Source: a bacterium
GTDB taxonomy: Bacteria > JAJVIF01
Reading direction: 5' to 3'
Length of the DNA: 64,000 nucleotides
Assembly: GCA_022072165.1 (NCBI GenBank)
Contig: JAJVIF010000002.1
Span: 310,001-374,000, forward strand
The notes under the pieces: generated by a model
Told to the model about the DNA's origin: nothing
The model's input: the letters and a program-made list of their open reading frames with translations, nothing else
Database searches by the model: none
Translations under genes and position numbers: made by a program
Shown: positions 16,440-25,046 of the stretch, piece after piece
Position numbering within the stretch: the stretch's first letter is position 1
Layout: each line of letters starts with the position of its first letter

Positions 16440-17480
16440 GTGCCCCCCCTCCTCGAAGCCAGCAACCTGGTGAAGCGGTTTCCTGGCGCGACCGACGCCG
16501 CGGTTGATGATGTCAGCCTGCGGGCGGAGACGGGGGAAATCGGGGTCCTCGTAGGGCCCTCCGGCTGCGGCAAGACCACGACGCTGCGACTGATCGCGGG
16601 CTTCGAGCATCCCGATGCCGGCAGTGTGAGATGTGATGGGAAGCTTCTGGATGGAGCCGGAGTCCATCTGCCGCCGGAGCAGCGGGGCATTGGGATCGTC
16701 TTTCAGGACTATGCCCTCTTTCCGCATCTGGATGTCCTTGGGAATGTGGCCTTCGGATTACGGCACGGATCCCGTCAGGAACGGGAGCAACGCGCCTTCG
16801 ATGCGCTGCAGCAGGTGGGACTCGGCGATGTCGCCCGACGTCGCCCCCATGATCTTTCCGGCGGACAGCAACAGCGAGTCGCCCTCGCCCGGGCTCTGGC
16901 TCCGGCCCCCCGAGTCCTGCTCATGGATGAGCCCTACTCCAATCTCGACACCGGCCTGCGTCAGCAGCTCCGGAGCCAACTCCGGCAGCTTGTGCAGGAG
17001 CGGGGGCTCGCGATTCTGCTTGTCACCCACGATCAGGAAGAAGCCCTGAGTCTCGCCGACTGGCTGGCGGTCATGGACCAGGGACGCATCCTGCAGATGG
17101 GGTCACCCCGGGAGGTCTACACCACCGCCGCGTCCCGCTTTGTCGCCCAGTTTCTGGGGGGAACCAATCTGCTGGAGGTCACCGCTGCAGGCACGGCGGC
17201 CGAGTCGGTGCTGGGGCCCCTCGCTCTGGCTAACCCCGCCACTGGTCGCTGCTGGGTCTCGGTTCGTCCGGAAGCCCTACGGCTAATGAGTCCGACAGGC
17301 TGCGTCGGGGAAGCCGTAGGGCAGGTACTGGACTCCACGTATCTCGGGTCGCATCAGTTGCTGGAAGTCCAGGTAGGTGAAACTCGGATCCTTGTCCGGC
17401 AGGAGTCCGCGGAAGTCTGGGCTCCGGGTGCGAGAGTCGCTATCGCTGCCCGGGGGGCCTGCACGGTGCTGCCGGATTAA
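16440..17480 (+). CDS. fbpC: iron(III) ABC transporter ATP-binding protein (FbpC type)
   Basis: 346 residues from GTG 16440 with CAGGAG upstream. Walker A GPSGCGKT (~40), QDYALFPHL, signature LSGGQQQR (~140), Walker B LLMDEPYSNLD (~160) and the H-loop VTHDQEEAL are intact. The last ~100 residues form a TOBE-like domain (VSVRPEAL), as in FbpC. It powers iron import through the adjacent permease. Confidence 0.9.
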   Translation: MPPLLEASNLVKRFPGATDAAVDDVSLRAETGEIGVLVGPSGCGKTTTLRLIAGFEHPDAGSVRCDGKLLDGAGVHLPPEQRGIGIVFQDYALFPHLDVLGNVAFGLRHGSRQEREQRAFDALQQVGLGDVARRRPHDLSGGQQQRVALARALAPAPRVLLMDEPYSNLDTGLRQQLRSQLRQLVQERGLAILLVTHDQEEALSLADWLAVMDQGRILQMGSPREVYTTAASRFVAQFLGGTNLLEVTAAGTAAESVLGPLALANPATGRCWVSVRPEALRLMSPTGCVGEAVGQVLDSTYLGSHQLLEVQVGETRILVRQESAEVWAPGARVAIAARGACTVLPD

Positions 17481-17625
17481 CGATTGGGGCAATTGTTACG
17501 CCGTCGTTGACGCCTGTTACATTGCTGCAATCTGTTCGTAATCACCGTTCGGTATCTCTGATGGCGTTGTGGGTCTGTGCCGGTGGCACAGATCAGTGCC
17601 TGCCTGTCACAGGAGACCGTGCCCC

Positions 17626-18741
17626 ATGCCCGGACGCCCCCGGCCCGCCTTCACCCTGATCGAACTGCTGGTCGTGATCACCATCATCGGCATCCTCGCT
17701 GCCATCGCCCTCCCGAACTATATCCGGGCGAAGGACAAGGCGAAGGAAGTACAAACCAAGAGTGCCATCAAGTCGCTCCAGGTCGCCATCGAGCGCTACC
17801 AGGTCGATCAGGAGGAGTACCCCCTGTGGCTGCTGGGGGGCGATGTCGAGGGCTGGCGCTACTGGCATCAGCGCTTCGATGAAGCGACTCCGGTACGAGG
17901 TGTGCCCCAGAACGCCTGGGTCGATGATCCGCTGATCGTGGGGGGGTACATCGACTCCTATCCGGTTAATCCCTTTGTCGACAGTGGCTATGCCCTCATC
18001 GCTCAGACGGGGCGTCCCACCGGACCGGGCGGCGACTACCAGGCCGGTGATGGGGATCCCCGCTTCGGCTTTCGGGGAACTACCATCGGGAATGGTGTCG
18101 AGTACCCGATGGTCTTCAGGAATTGGGACAGCAATCCGGCGCAGGGGATTGAAACCGAGCGGACCGTCCTCACGGTGACCAACAACAATCCGGGGAGCAA
18201 GGGCTTCGGGGTCCCGACCGATGATCCCCGGGGGATGCACTACGCCATGGGGGGCCGCAAGGGTCGCAGCGGCGACAAGAGCGAGACCCTCACCACCCAC
18301 TGGCCGGGGAACTTCTTCTATCGCGGCTTCTCCGACCGGCCCTACCAGAACAAGGGCTGGGAGCGCCTCTATCCGACTACGTTTGCAGGCATGGAAGTGA
18401 ACCGGTACATGCTTGGCGGCTACGGGGCCTACACCTCCCTGGGCGAAGATGTGATGCGCCTCGCGACCAAAGACGACAACGGCAACCAGATGTACTACCG
18501 CTCCCCGCCCCCCTGGAGCCCCTCGGATCGGGCATTGCGCCTCAACTACGATGTTGATCCCTCGGAATGGAAAGGGGGCCTGCCCGAGATGGCGGGCGGG
18601 GGGAGCCAGACCGAAGGGCCGATGTTCCCCTACGACCGGGATCCGGGGTTCCCCAATCAGTTCATCTATGGCGCGCCTGATGGCCACGAGGATGGCGTCA
18701 TCATCGTGCTCACACCTGGCGAGGACGTGAAGGGGTACTAA
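17626..18741 (+). CDS. type II secretion/type IV pilus-like prepilin protein
   Basis: 371 residues from ATG 17626 with AGGAG upstream. It has a class III prepilin signal: a short basic leader, then FTLIELLVVITIIGILAAIALPNY, with Glu at +5 for assembly. The residue before the cleavage site is Ala rather than the usual Gly. The helix continues into the GspG-like KSLQVAIERYQVDQEEYP segment. A long C-terminal globular domain of about 290 residues is rich in Gly, Tyr and Trp, much bigger than GspG. No secretion ATPase or peptidase gene is nearby, so it acts with machinery encoded elsewhere. Confidence 0.85.
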   Translation: MPGRPRPAFTLIELLVVITIIGILAAIALPNYIRAKDKAKEVQTKSAIKSLQVAIERYQVDQEEYPLWLLGGDVEGWRYWHQRFDEATPVRGVPQNAWVDDPLIVGGYIDSYPVNPFVDSGYALIAQTGRPTGPGGDYQAGDGDPRFGFRGTTIGNGVEYPMVFRNWDSNPAQGIETERTVLTVTNNNPGSKGFGVPTDDPRGMHYAMGGRKGRSGDKSETLTTHWPGNFFYRGFSDRPYQNKGWERLYPTTFAGMEVNRYMLGGYGAYTSLGEDVMRLATKDDNGNQMYYRSPPPWSPSDRALRLNYDVDPSEWKGGLPEMAGGGSQTEGPMFPYDRDPGFPNQFIYGAPDGHEDGVIIVLTPGEDVKGY

Positions 18742-18826
18742 GCTGGTTCAGCCGGGGTCAGCGGGTCCGCTTCCGAGCGCTCCCCTGTACAATCCTGCTG
18801 TTCGCACGTTACGCAAGGAGCCCGGC

Positions 18827-19339
18827 ATGTCCACCACCATTTCCCAGACCAAGCAGGCCGACCAGACCAAGGGCAAGGTCATCATCGATGGCTCCATGTG
18901 GCGGCCCCTGAAGCAGATCCCCGATGAGCGCGGACGCCTCATGGAGATCATGCGTCGCGACTGGGAGGGCTTCTTCACGGAGTTCGGCCAGTGCTACCTG
19001 ACCACAGGCTACCCCGGCGTGGTGAAAGCCTGGCACTACCACCGGCATCAGGATGACCACTTCTGTGTGGTCCACGGCATGATGAAAGTGGTGCTCTATG
19101 ACGACCGGGAAGGATCGCCCACCCGGGGCGTCATCAATGAGTGGATCATGGGTCCCCTGAATCCGGGGGTCCTCAAGATTCCCCGCCTCGTCTTCCACGG
19201 TTTCAAGACCGTCAGCGAGCACGAAGCCCTGCTGATCAACCTGCCGACCAACACCTACAACTACGCTGACCCCGACGAGTACCGGACCCACCCCCACACC
19301 GGCGAAGTCCCCTACGACTGGTCGCGCAAAGACGGGTAA
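18827..19339 (+). CDS. dTDP-4-dehydrorhamnose 3,5-epimerase-family protein (RmlC-like)
   Basis: 170 residues, with AAGGAG before ATG 18827 and a TACAAT box (18788-18793) upstream. Cupin features of RmlC are seen: WRPLKQIPDERGRLMEIMR, the AWHYHRHQDDHFCVVHG metal/active-site region with the catalytic His, LYDDR, and the PRLVFHGFK strand. The family epimerises keto-sugar nucleotides for surface glycans. The exact substrate cannot be told. The other sugar-nucleotide enzyme genes lie 38 kb away in the window. Confidence 0.8.
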   Translation: MSTTISQTKQADQTKGKVIIDGSMWRPLKQIPDERGRLMEIMRRDWEGFFTEFGQCYLTTGYPGVVKAWHYHRHQDDHFCVVHGMMKVVLYDDREGSPTRGVINEWIMGPLNPGVLKIPRLVFHGFKTVSEHEALLINLPTNTYNYADPDEYRTHPHTGEVPYDWSRKDG

Positions 19340-19362
19340 CCCCGCTCCTGACGCTGACGTTT

Positions 19363-19387
19363 CGCCCCCTGAAATGGCGGGGGGGCG
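19363..19387 (+). terminator. hairpin after the epimerase gene
   Basis: Arms CGCCCCC (19363-19369) and GGGGGCG (19381-19387) with an 11-base loop lie 24 bases beyond the epimerase stop. There is no clear T tract. Confidence 0.45.
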
Positions 19388-19504
19388 TGGTATCCTCCGT
19401 GGCAGGCGTGCCGGACTCCCGCGTTTGCCGCAGGCTCCTGCCAGAGTCGCATGCGGGATCACATACTGCCTGTCCATCAGTAGTGCAGGGAAGGACCACC
19501 ACCG

Positions 19505-20452
19505 ATGAGTGACAACCGCTTCACCTGGGTGAACGGACGGATGATGCCCAAGGACCAGGCGGCGATCTCGCCGTTTGATCACGGTTTTCTTTATGGTGAT
19601 GGCTGCTTCGAGGGGATCCGGATCTACAACCACCGGATTTTCAAATTCGACGAGCACATCGACCGGCTCTATGACTCCGCGAAGGTCATGCTCATCGACA
19701 TTGACTCCCGCATTTCCCGGGCGGACCTCGAGACCGCGATTTTCGAAAGCATCCACGCGAATGAGATCTACGACCGGGGCTACATCCGCCTGGTCGCGAC
19801 CCGCGGAGCGGGCGACCTCGGTATCAATCCCCGTAAATGCACCGAACCCCCGACCGTGGTGATCATCGTCGACACCCTGAGCATCTATCCCCAGGAAGAC
19901 TACGACAAGGGGATTCGGGTCATCATCTGCTCGACCCGCAAACTGAGCCGCAATGGCTACAAGGCCCGGGTGAAGAGCCTCAACTACCTGAACAACATCT
20001 ACGGCATCATCGAGGCAAACCGGGTCGGCGCCAAAGAAGGGATCATGCTCACCGACGAGGGCTATGTCGCCGAAGCCACGGTGGACAATGTCTTCATCCT
20101 TCGCAAAGGGGTGCTGAAGACCCCGCCCTGCGTGGTCGGTGCCCTCGATGGCATCACCCGCCAGACTGTCATCGAACTGGCACGGCAGCACGGCGTGGAT
20201 GTGCGCGAAGAAATGATGACGCCCTACGATCTTTACACCGCCGATGAGATGTTTCTCACCGGCACCGGGGCCGAACTGATCCCGGTGACGATGGTCGACG
20301 ATGTCACCATCGGTCACGGCCGTCCAGGAGCCAAAACCCAGGAAATCCTCGGCTGGTTCCGGGAATACGCCAACGCCAACGGTCGGGACATCCCCTCCAA
20401 AGAGGCGCTGCAGAACGGCACCATGATGTCCGCGACGGCGCAGCGGACGTAA
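19505..20452 (+). CDS. ilvE: branched-chain amino acid aminotransferase (class IV)
   Basis: 315-residue PLP enzyme interconverting branched-chain amino acids and their 2-oxo acids. Fold-type IV blocks: VNGRMMPKDQAAISPFDHGFLYGDGCFEGIR, the RLVATRGAGDLG strand, the PLP lysine in ARVKSLNYLNNI (~158), EGYVAEATVDNVF, and the phosphate-binding LTGTGAELIPV. The length and motifs fit IlvE better than D-amino acid transaminase. It appears monocistronic. Confidence 0.9.
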   Translation: MSDNRFTWVNGRMMPKDQAAISPFDHGFLYGDGCFEGIRIYNHRIFKFDEHIDRLYDSAKVMLIDIDSRISRADLETAIFESIHANEIYDRGYIRLVATRGAGDLGINPRKCTEPPTVVIIVDTLSIYPQEDYDKGIRVIICSTRKLSRNGYKARVKSLNYLNNIYGIIEANRVGAKEGIMLTDEGYVAEATVDNVFILRKGVLKTPPCVVGALDGITRQTVIELARQHGVDVREEMMTPYDLYTADEMFLTGTGAELIPVTMVDDVTIGHGRPGAKTQEILGWFREYANANGRDIPSKEALQNGTMMSATAQRT

Positions 20453-20632
20453 ACGACTGACCCACACCCGCCCCCGGACTCCCGGGAGCATTGACGGAGC
20501 ACCCGTGCGGGGGCCGCTCCGATGAAGCAGGGCCGGATCGCCCCGCTTCGTGACACGAGCAGGTCCAGGCTGGACAAATACGGACTTGACAACCACGGAC
20601 CTGCGCCAGGGGTCCGTCCGGAGGTAGCTGCC

Positions 20633-21607
20633 ATGTGGGAAAAGTTCACGCCCGGAGCCCTCGACATCATCCGGACCGCCACCCGCGAAGCCCGCCTTTC
20701 CGGCCAGCCCGCCGTCGATACCAGCCATCTTCTCTTTTCCATGATGCGCCAGAAGGGCGATGCGGTCCGGGCCGCCCAGGTGCTGCGGGACTTTGATCTC
20801 CGCCCCGAAGAGGTCTACTCAGAGCTCATCGCCGCCCATCTGCAGTCACCGACTGATGGCAAACTGCCACTCGCGCCCGAAGCAGAAAGTGTCCTGCGTA
20901 ACGCGCTGCAGACCGCCAAAGAAGAACAGTTCCCCCGCATCGGTGGCGACCAGCTTCTGCTGGGACTGCTGCGGACTCCCGAAGCGGTCGCGACCCGCTA
21001 TCTCTCGACCCGGGGTATCACCCCCGAGACCGCCCAGCTCAAGCTGATCGAACTGGCCCTTCTGGAAGACATCGATTTCCATCTGGGGCAAACCCGGGAT
21101 CAGTACACCCCGCTGGCGCGTCGCGCCACCCGGTCCCTGCGTCGTAGCATTCTGCAGGGGGTGAAGCAGGCGCTGGAATCAAAAGCCGGTGTCATGCTGC
21201 CATCCCATGTCCTCTCTGGGGCCCTGTTAGGGGATAACGAACTCACTGCGCAGTTGCGGACTCTCGATTTCCCCAATGAAATCCTGTATCGCAATCTCAC
21301 CATCAACCCACCGGAAGATTGCACACCTGCCGCCCCCTCCCCGGCGACGCTTCCCCCAGCGCCAGCACTGATCGCTCTCATCCAGGAGATGGAACAGGAA
21401 GCCCAGAGCCTCGGCGATCCACAGTTGTCCACCATCCATCTGCTCCTGGCGATTCTCCACCGATCAAAAGACCCGCTGCACGATGCCATGATGGCGCTGA
21501 GTCAGTCTGGGGATGTCAACATGCACAGCATGGGGTATCTCCAGAGCCTGTGCTACGACCGGATCCGGGAACGGATCATTGAGCAGCGGAGTAGTCGCGC
21601 CGAATAG
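20633..21607 (+). CDS. Clp-N-repeat protein without AAA+ modules
   Basis: 324 residues from ATG 20633, with GGAGGT upstream. It starts MWEKFTPGALDIIRTATREA, closely matching the start of the ClpC in this window (MWEKFTQ). It contains about four ~70-residue Clp_N half repeats (near 1-70, 75-145, 160-230 and 245-315) including HLLFSMM, QLLLGLL and HLLLAIL. No Walker motif is present, so it cannot unfold proteins. It may be an adaptor or competitor that binds ClpC substrates or adaptors. Its 3' end overlaps the convergent Wzz-like gene by 32 bases. Confidence 0.8.
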   Translation: MWEKFTPGALDIIRTATREARLSGQPAVDTSHLLFSMMRQKGDAVRAAQVLRDFDLRPEEVYSELIAAHLQSPTDGKLPLAPEAESVLRNALQTAKEEQFPRIGGDQLLLGLLRTPEAVATRYLSTRGITPETAQLKLIELALLEDIDFHLGQTRDQYTPLARRATRSLRRSILQGVKQALESKAGVMLPSHVLSGALLGDNELTAQLRTLDFPNEILYRNLTINPPEDCTPAAPSPATLPPAPALIALIQEMEQEAQSLGDPQLSTIHLLLAILHRSKDPLHDAMMALSQSGDVNMHSMGYLQSLCYDRIRERIIEQRSSRAE

Positions 21608-23057
21608 CACCCGTGGGGACTTCGGGGGCCAGGAGGCGATCACGGAAGGCGAGCCAGCCTCCCGCCGCCAGTGTCCCCAGGAAGTACAGCGCCAGTCCGA
21701 GCACCACCAGATTAGGCTCGGTCGGTTTGCCTGACGCCAGGGCATCCTCGAACGGAATCAATGACTGTTCCTTCTTCGCGACCATGCTGCGCGCCATATC
21801 CTCCAGGTCTCGCATCCGCCCCAAGAGCGCGCTGTTGATGCGCCGTTGCCGTAGCAGCGTCAGCAAATCCAGTTCCCACCGGGGATAGTTCCCAAGCGTG
21901 GCTTCCAGCGCTGCCGCTGCTTCCGCATAGACTTCACTCCGTGCGTGTGCAGCCACTGATTCAAGCAGATACTTCCCCGCCTCGACCTGGTTGTTCTGCA
22001 CCAATAAATCGACAATCGCCTGCCGGACCTGTCGGATTTCTTCCGACCGCCCCGCCACCGCCGGATGCGCCTCGGTGTAGCGCAGCAGGTCCCGCTCCTG
22101 GGCCATGTACAACGTCGCCAGGTCTTCCCGCAGCCGTGAGAGCGTGGGATCGCGATAGATGAGATCGCTCGCCGCCGGACGATCCAGCGCCGGATCGGCC
22201 CCCAGGTCCATCAACGACAACTGTCGGCGCATCTCCAGGGCGGCATCGGCCCGGTCGACCAGGAGCGCGACGTAGGTGTCCGCCGCCTGCGCGAGGGCCT
22301 CCTGACGCGCCTGGCGTTCCCGGAGTCCCAGCAGTTCGGTGTACTTCGCCGGCAGGTACTTCGTTGGCGCGATGAGGGATTCCTCGGCCTGATACGCCGC
22401 GATGCGCGCATCAAGCTGCGCCAACTCCTGCTCCAGGTCCTGCACCCGACTGGTTAGCCGCCCGAGGGTCACCGTGTCTTTCTCATCCAGCATGGCATCT
22501 ACCGACTCCCGCAACAGGTCGCGGTAAGCCAGCGCCATACGCTCAGCGACCCTGGGATCGGAAGCCGTGAAGGCGATGGTGAGGAGTTGTGAGTCCTCAT
22601 CGACATCCACTTTCAGGTCCTCCATGACCCTGGCGGCCAGGAGGTCCGGCGGCTCGGCTGCTACCCCCAGTGCCTCAGCAGCACTGGCGCGTGCGACTGC
22701 TTCCAGCTGCGTGGAGCGCGAGTACAAAAACGGACGAAAGTCGTAGGCATCGAAGGCGAGCTGGTCGAGGAGAAAGTAGAACGTGGTTTCCCGCCAGAGG
22801 CTCAGCGATGCTCCCTGGCCGCCAGCCAGTTCCTTCGCCAGTTCGTTCCAGTCGTCGCTCCCCGCCTTCGCTTCCCAGGTCGGGAGCTTGCTGGTCTTGA
22901 ACCCCGCCCAGGGGAGTCGATCTTTTTTGATGAGGAGCGTAGTGGTGGCGGTGTACCGCTTTGGCGCGACGAGAGCAACCATCACCAACGACGCCGCCAG
23001 CACCAGCCACCAGCGGAGGAGCGCAGGCCACCAGGAGTGGGTTGTCAGGGCAGTCAC
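21576..23057 (-). CDS. Wzz-like polysaccharide co-polymerase / chain-length determinant
   Basis: 493 residues. GTG 23057 is chosen because TATCCT (23065-23070) lies seven bases before it. An N-terminal transmembrane helix (LLRWWLVLAASLVMVALVA) is followed by the Wzz signature KRYTATTTLLIKK. A long periplasmic coiled-coil region follows (about 150-430, with LTSRVQDLEQELAQLDARIAAYQ), then a C-terminal transmembrane helix (LVVLGLALYFLGTLAAGGWLAF). There is no cytoplasmic tyrosine-kinase domain. Such proteins control polymer length in Wzy-type surface polysaccharide assembly. Confidence 0.8.
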   Translation of the reverse strand: MTALTTHSWWPALLRWWLVLAASLVMVALVAPKRYTATTTLLIKKDRLPWAGFKTSKLPTWEAKAGSDDWNELAKELAGGQGASLSLWRETTFYFLLDQLAFDAYDFRPFLYSRSTQLEAVARASAAEALGVAAEPPDLLAARVMEDLKVDVDEDSQLLTIAFTASDPRVAERMALAYRDLLRESVDAMLDEKDTVTLGRLTSRVQDLEQELAQLDARIAAYQAEESLIAPTKYLPAKYTELLGLRERQARQEALAQAADTYVALLVDRADAALEMRRQLSLMDLGADPALDRPAASDLIYRDPTLSRLREDLATLYMAQERDLLRYTEAHPAVAGRSEEIRQVRQAIVDLLVQNNQVEAGKYLLESVAAHARSEVYAEAAAALEATLGNYPRWELDLLTLLRQRRINSALLGRMRDLEDMARSMVAKKEQSLIPFEDALASGKPTEPNLVVLGLALYFLGTLAAGGWLAFRDRLLAPEVPTGAIRRDYSAAQ

Positions 23058-23078
23058 CACCCGGAGGATAGCAAGCCG

Positions 23079-23513
23079 CTACACCTGATCAGACCAGTCG
23101 CGCTCACGGGCCTTCCAGGCGGCATCCACCAGTCGCCAGGCCGCCCGGACCCGGGTCCGCAGCCACTGCAGAGGCGGCATCTTGCGGGGATCGATCCCCT
23201 CCTCCACTGCGGTCATTCCCAGTCGGAACGCATCCTCCCGACTCAGGCAGCCCCAGGTCCGGCAGACATAAGGCCGTCGCGCATAGATGGAGCAGCGATC
23301 GGTCGCCTCATCCAGATATTGACAACTCCCCGACGCCTGCCGGGCGATCACTGGTGAGGGCTGACCATCGATGGCTGCGAGGGTCGCGTCGCCGGCGGCG
23401 ATGATCGACCGGTCCCAGGCGTAGCGCGGGTCCAGCGGAATCACCGACACCCGGCAACAAAGCGCCCGACAGGCAGCACACTCCGGGACTCGCAGGGTCG
23501 GGACGTTGGTCAT
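23079..23513 (-). CDS. YkgJ-family cysteine-cluster protein
   Basis: 144 residues. The N-terminal CAACRALCC and the later CQYLDEATDRCSIYARRPYVCRTWGC give the conserved cysteine pattern of the YkgJ/UPF0153 family, thought to bind zinc or an iron-sulfur cluster. The function is unknown. ATG 23513 has TACACT (23520-23525) six bases upstream, so it is probably leaderless. It is divergent from the NTF2-like gene. Confidence 0.85.
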   Translation of the reverse strand: MTNVPTLRVPECAACRALCCRVSVIPLDPRYAWDRSIIAAGDATLAAIDGQPSPVIARQASGSCQYLDEATDRCSIYARRPYVCRTWGCLSREDAFRLGMTAVEEGIDPRKMPPLQWLRTRVRAAWRLVDAAWKARERDWSDQV

Positions 23514-23575
23514 AGCGGCAGTGTAAGTAGAATGCCGACGTTCTTCATCTCGCTCGCATCGTGCAGGAGCTGCCC

Positions 23576-23977
23576 ATGTCCTCGTCTTCCCGGGATGTCA
23601 TCACCGCCCTCTATACCGCGTTTGCTGCCCAGGACCTCCCCGGCATTCTGGCGCTGCTCCATCCCGAGGTGGAGTGGGTGTTTCATGTAGCAAATCCGCC
23701 TGCTGGACCAGGGGGTGTGCGTCGGGGGCATGTGGGCGCGACCGAGTTCTTCCAGGAAGTTGGCATGGCCGAAGAGATCCACGAGTTTGTCATTGATCTG
23801 ATGGCCGTCGATGGGGAAGAGGTGGCGGTGCGTGGGCATGAGCGAGTGACTCATCGGGGGACTGGCAAGAGCTGGGGATGCCCCTGGGTCCACTGGTGGA
23901 CGGTCCGCGATGGCCTGGTGGTGAAGTACGAAGGCTTCATCGACTCGGCGAAAGTCGAAGCGGCATACACCCCCTAG
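23576..23977 (+). CDS. NTF2/SnoaL-like protein
   Basis: 133 residues from ATG 23576 (GCAGGAG upstream). The pattern VITALYTAFAAQDLPGILALLHPEVEW, then EFFQEV, an RGHERVTHRGTGKS strand and WVHWWTVRDGLVVKYEGFID, is that of SnoaL-like folds: a conical barrel with a hydrophobic pocket. It may be a small-molecule isomerase/hydrolase or a binding protein. A TAGAAT box (23528-23533) lies upstream. Confidence 0.75.
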   Translation: MSSSSRDVITALYTAFAAQDLPGILALLHPEVEWVFHVANPPAGPGGVRRGHVGATEFFQEVGMAEEIHEFVIDLMAVDGEEVAVRGHERVTHRGTGKSWGCPWVHWWTVRDGLVVKYEGFIDSAKVEAAYTP

Positions 23978-23995
23978 CCACCAGCCCGTACCCTG

Positions 23996-24835
23996 ATGCG
24001 CATCAGCTTTTCCCGGAAGGGCTTCGACTCCGCTGCAGGTGGGGTGCCGAGCCCCATGTTGGATGGCCGTCCGGTCTCGTTGCCGATCCCGGCCAACGGG
24101 ACTCCCAGCGTCACGCGCTATGGTGACCTGCAGGGCGACTACGCGACACTGGTCACCGACCTGACACGCGGCAGACTCACCGGGGCAGACTATTGCCACT
24201 GCGATCCGGACCTCATCGCCGGGCTCCTGCCGCGTCAGGCAGACTGGCGCGGCGCGCTGGGAACTGACAAGATCGCCCTGAGCCATCTGCGGAATCAGCA
24301 GTTCGGTCCCGGCGACCTCTTTCTCTTCTTCGGGCTTTTTCAGCCAGTCATGCGTAGCAGGGATGGTTATGTCTTCGCTGGTCCCCGGGAGCATCGGTTG
24401 TGGGGCTGGCTCCAGGTCGGCGAGGACATCGATCTGGGTCCCGATGGGTCGCACGCAGTCCGGCAGTACCCCTGGCTGGAGACTCATCCCCACACCCGCG
24501 CTGGCTGGCAGCATCCCAATGGCATCTTTCTCGCGACTCCACGGCTCACCCTCCCTGGCCTGACTCATCTCCCCGGATGGGGGACCTTCGCCATGGGACT
24601 CCCACTTACGGCCCCCGACGCGCAGGTTTCGACCTGGCAGGTCCCCGCCTGGCTGCATCCTGGCCAGGGCGGCACGGGGCTTACGTATCACGACCAGGCA
24701 AGCCGCTGGCTGGAGCCCGGACGACTCCGTGTCGCAGGGCGAGGACAGGAGTTTGTGGCCGATGTCGGGGATCGGAGCGATTTCCTCGACTGGCTGCACT
24801 GGCTCTTCGCGACCGCGGTTCCTGAGATCCCCTGA
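23996..24835 (+). CDS. Nmad3-like (nucleotide modification associated domain 3) protein
   Basis: 279 residues. The start RISFSRKGFDSAAGGVPSP, then RYGD, CDPDL, ALGTDKIALSHLRNQQFGPGDLFLFFG and LWGWLQVG, match what I recall of the Nmad3 family. Those proteins were predicted from genome context to take part in DNA base modification in phages and bacteria. No modification partner is next to it here, and the start lies 18 bases after the NTF2-like stop. The family call is from memory of the motif order; the chemistry is unknown. Confidence 0.65.
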   Translation: MRISFSRKGFDSAAGGVPSPMLDGRPVSLPIPANGTPSVTRYGDLQGDYATLVTDLTRGRLTGADYCHCDPDLIAGLLPRQADWRGALGTDKIALSHLRNQQFGPGDLFLFFGLFQPVMRSRDGYVFAGPREHRLWGWLQVGEDIDLGPDGSHAVRQYPWLETHPHTRAGWQHPNGIFLATPRLTLPGLTHLPGWGTFAMGLPLTAPDAQVSTWQVPAWLHPGQGGTGLTYHDQASRWLEPGRLRVAGRGQEFVADVGDRSDFLDWLHWLFATAVPEIP

Positions 24836-24842
24836 AACAACT

Positions 24843-24872
24843 CACCCCCCGGACCATTGGATCCGGGGGGTG
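24843..24872. terminator. perfect 11-bp hairpin, bidirectional terminator
   Basis: Arms CACCCCCCGGA (24843-24853) and TCCGGGGGGTG (24862-24872) with an 8-base loop sit between the convergent Nmad3-like and clpC genes, eight bases after the former's stop. Neither side has a strong T tract. The rest of the gap to 25046 shows nothing else. Confidence 0.65.
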
Positions 24873-25046
24873 CAGCGAAGCTGATGAAACCGATCGGCGC
24901 ACCAGGCGCTCGTGTCACATCATGCGGTCGCTGGCGCCTCCAGGGACGGGAGCTTGCCCCGTCGAAACTGCTGGAGGTGCATCCGACCTCGTTCGCGGCG
25001 ATCCAGCCGAGCGTACCGGCGACCGTGCGAACACGTCGGGGGAGCT

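Noticed and set aside
13798-17480. Molybdate transporter (modABC), suggested by nearby moaA and XdhC-like genes
   Set aside because: The binding protein has the ferric-iron family motifs including the NHYY tyrosine pair, and the permease is the fused double type of iron transporters.
18809-20728. A 639-codon open frame on the minus strand across the epimerase and ilvE genes
   Set aside because: Both plus-strand genes here have full conserved motifs; the antisense frame has low-complexity Asp/Val/Gly/His composition and no family signature, as expected opposite high-GC genes.
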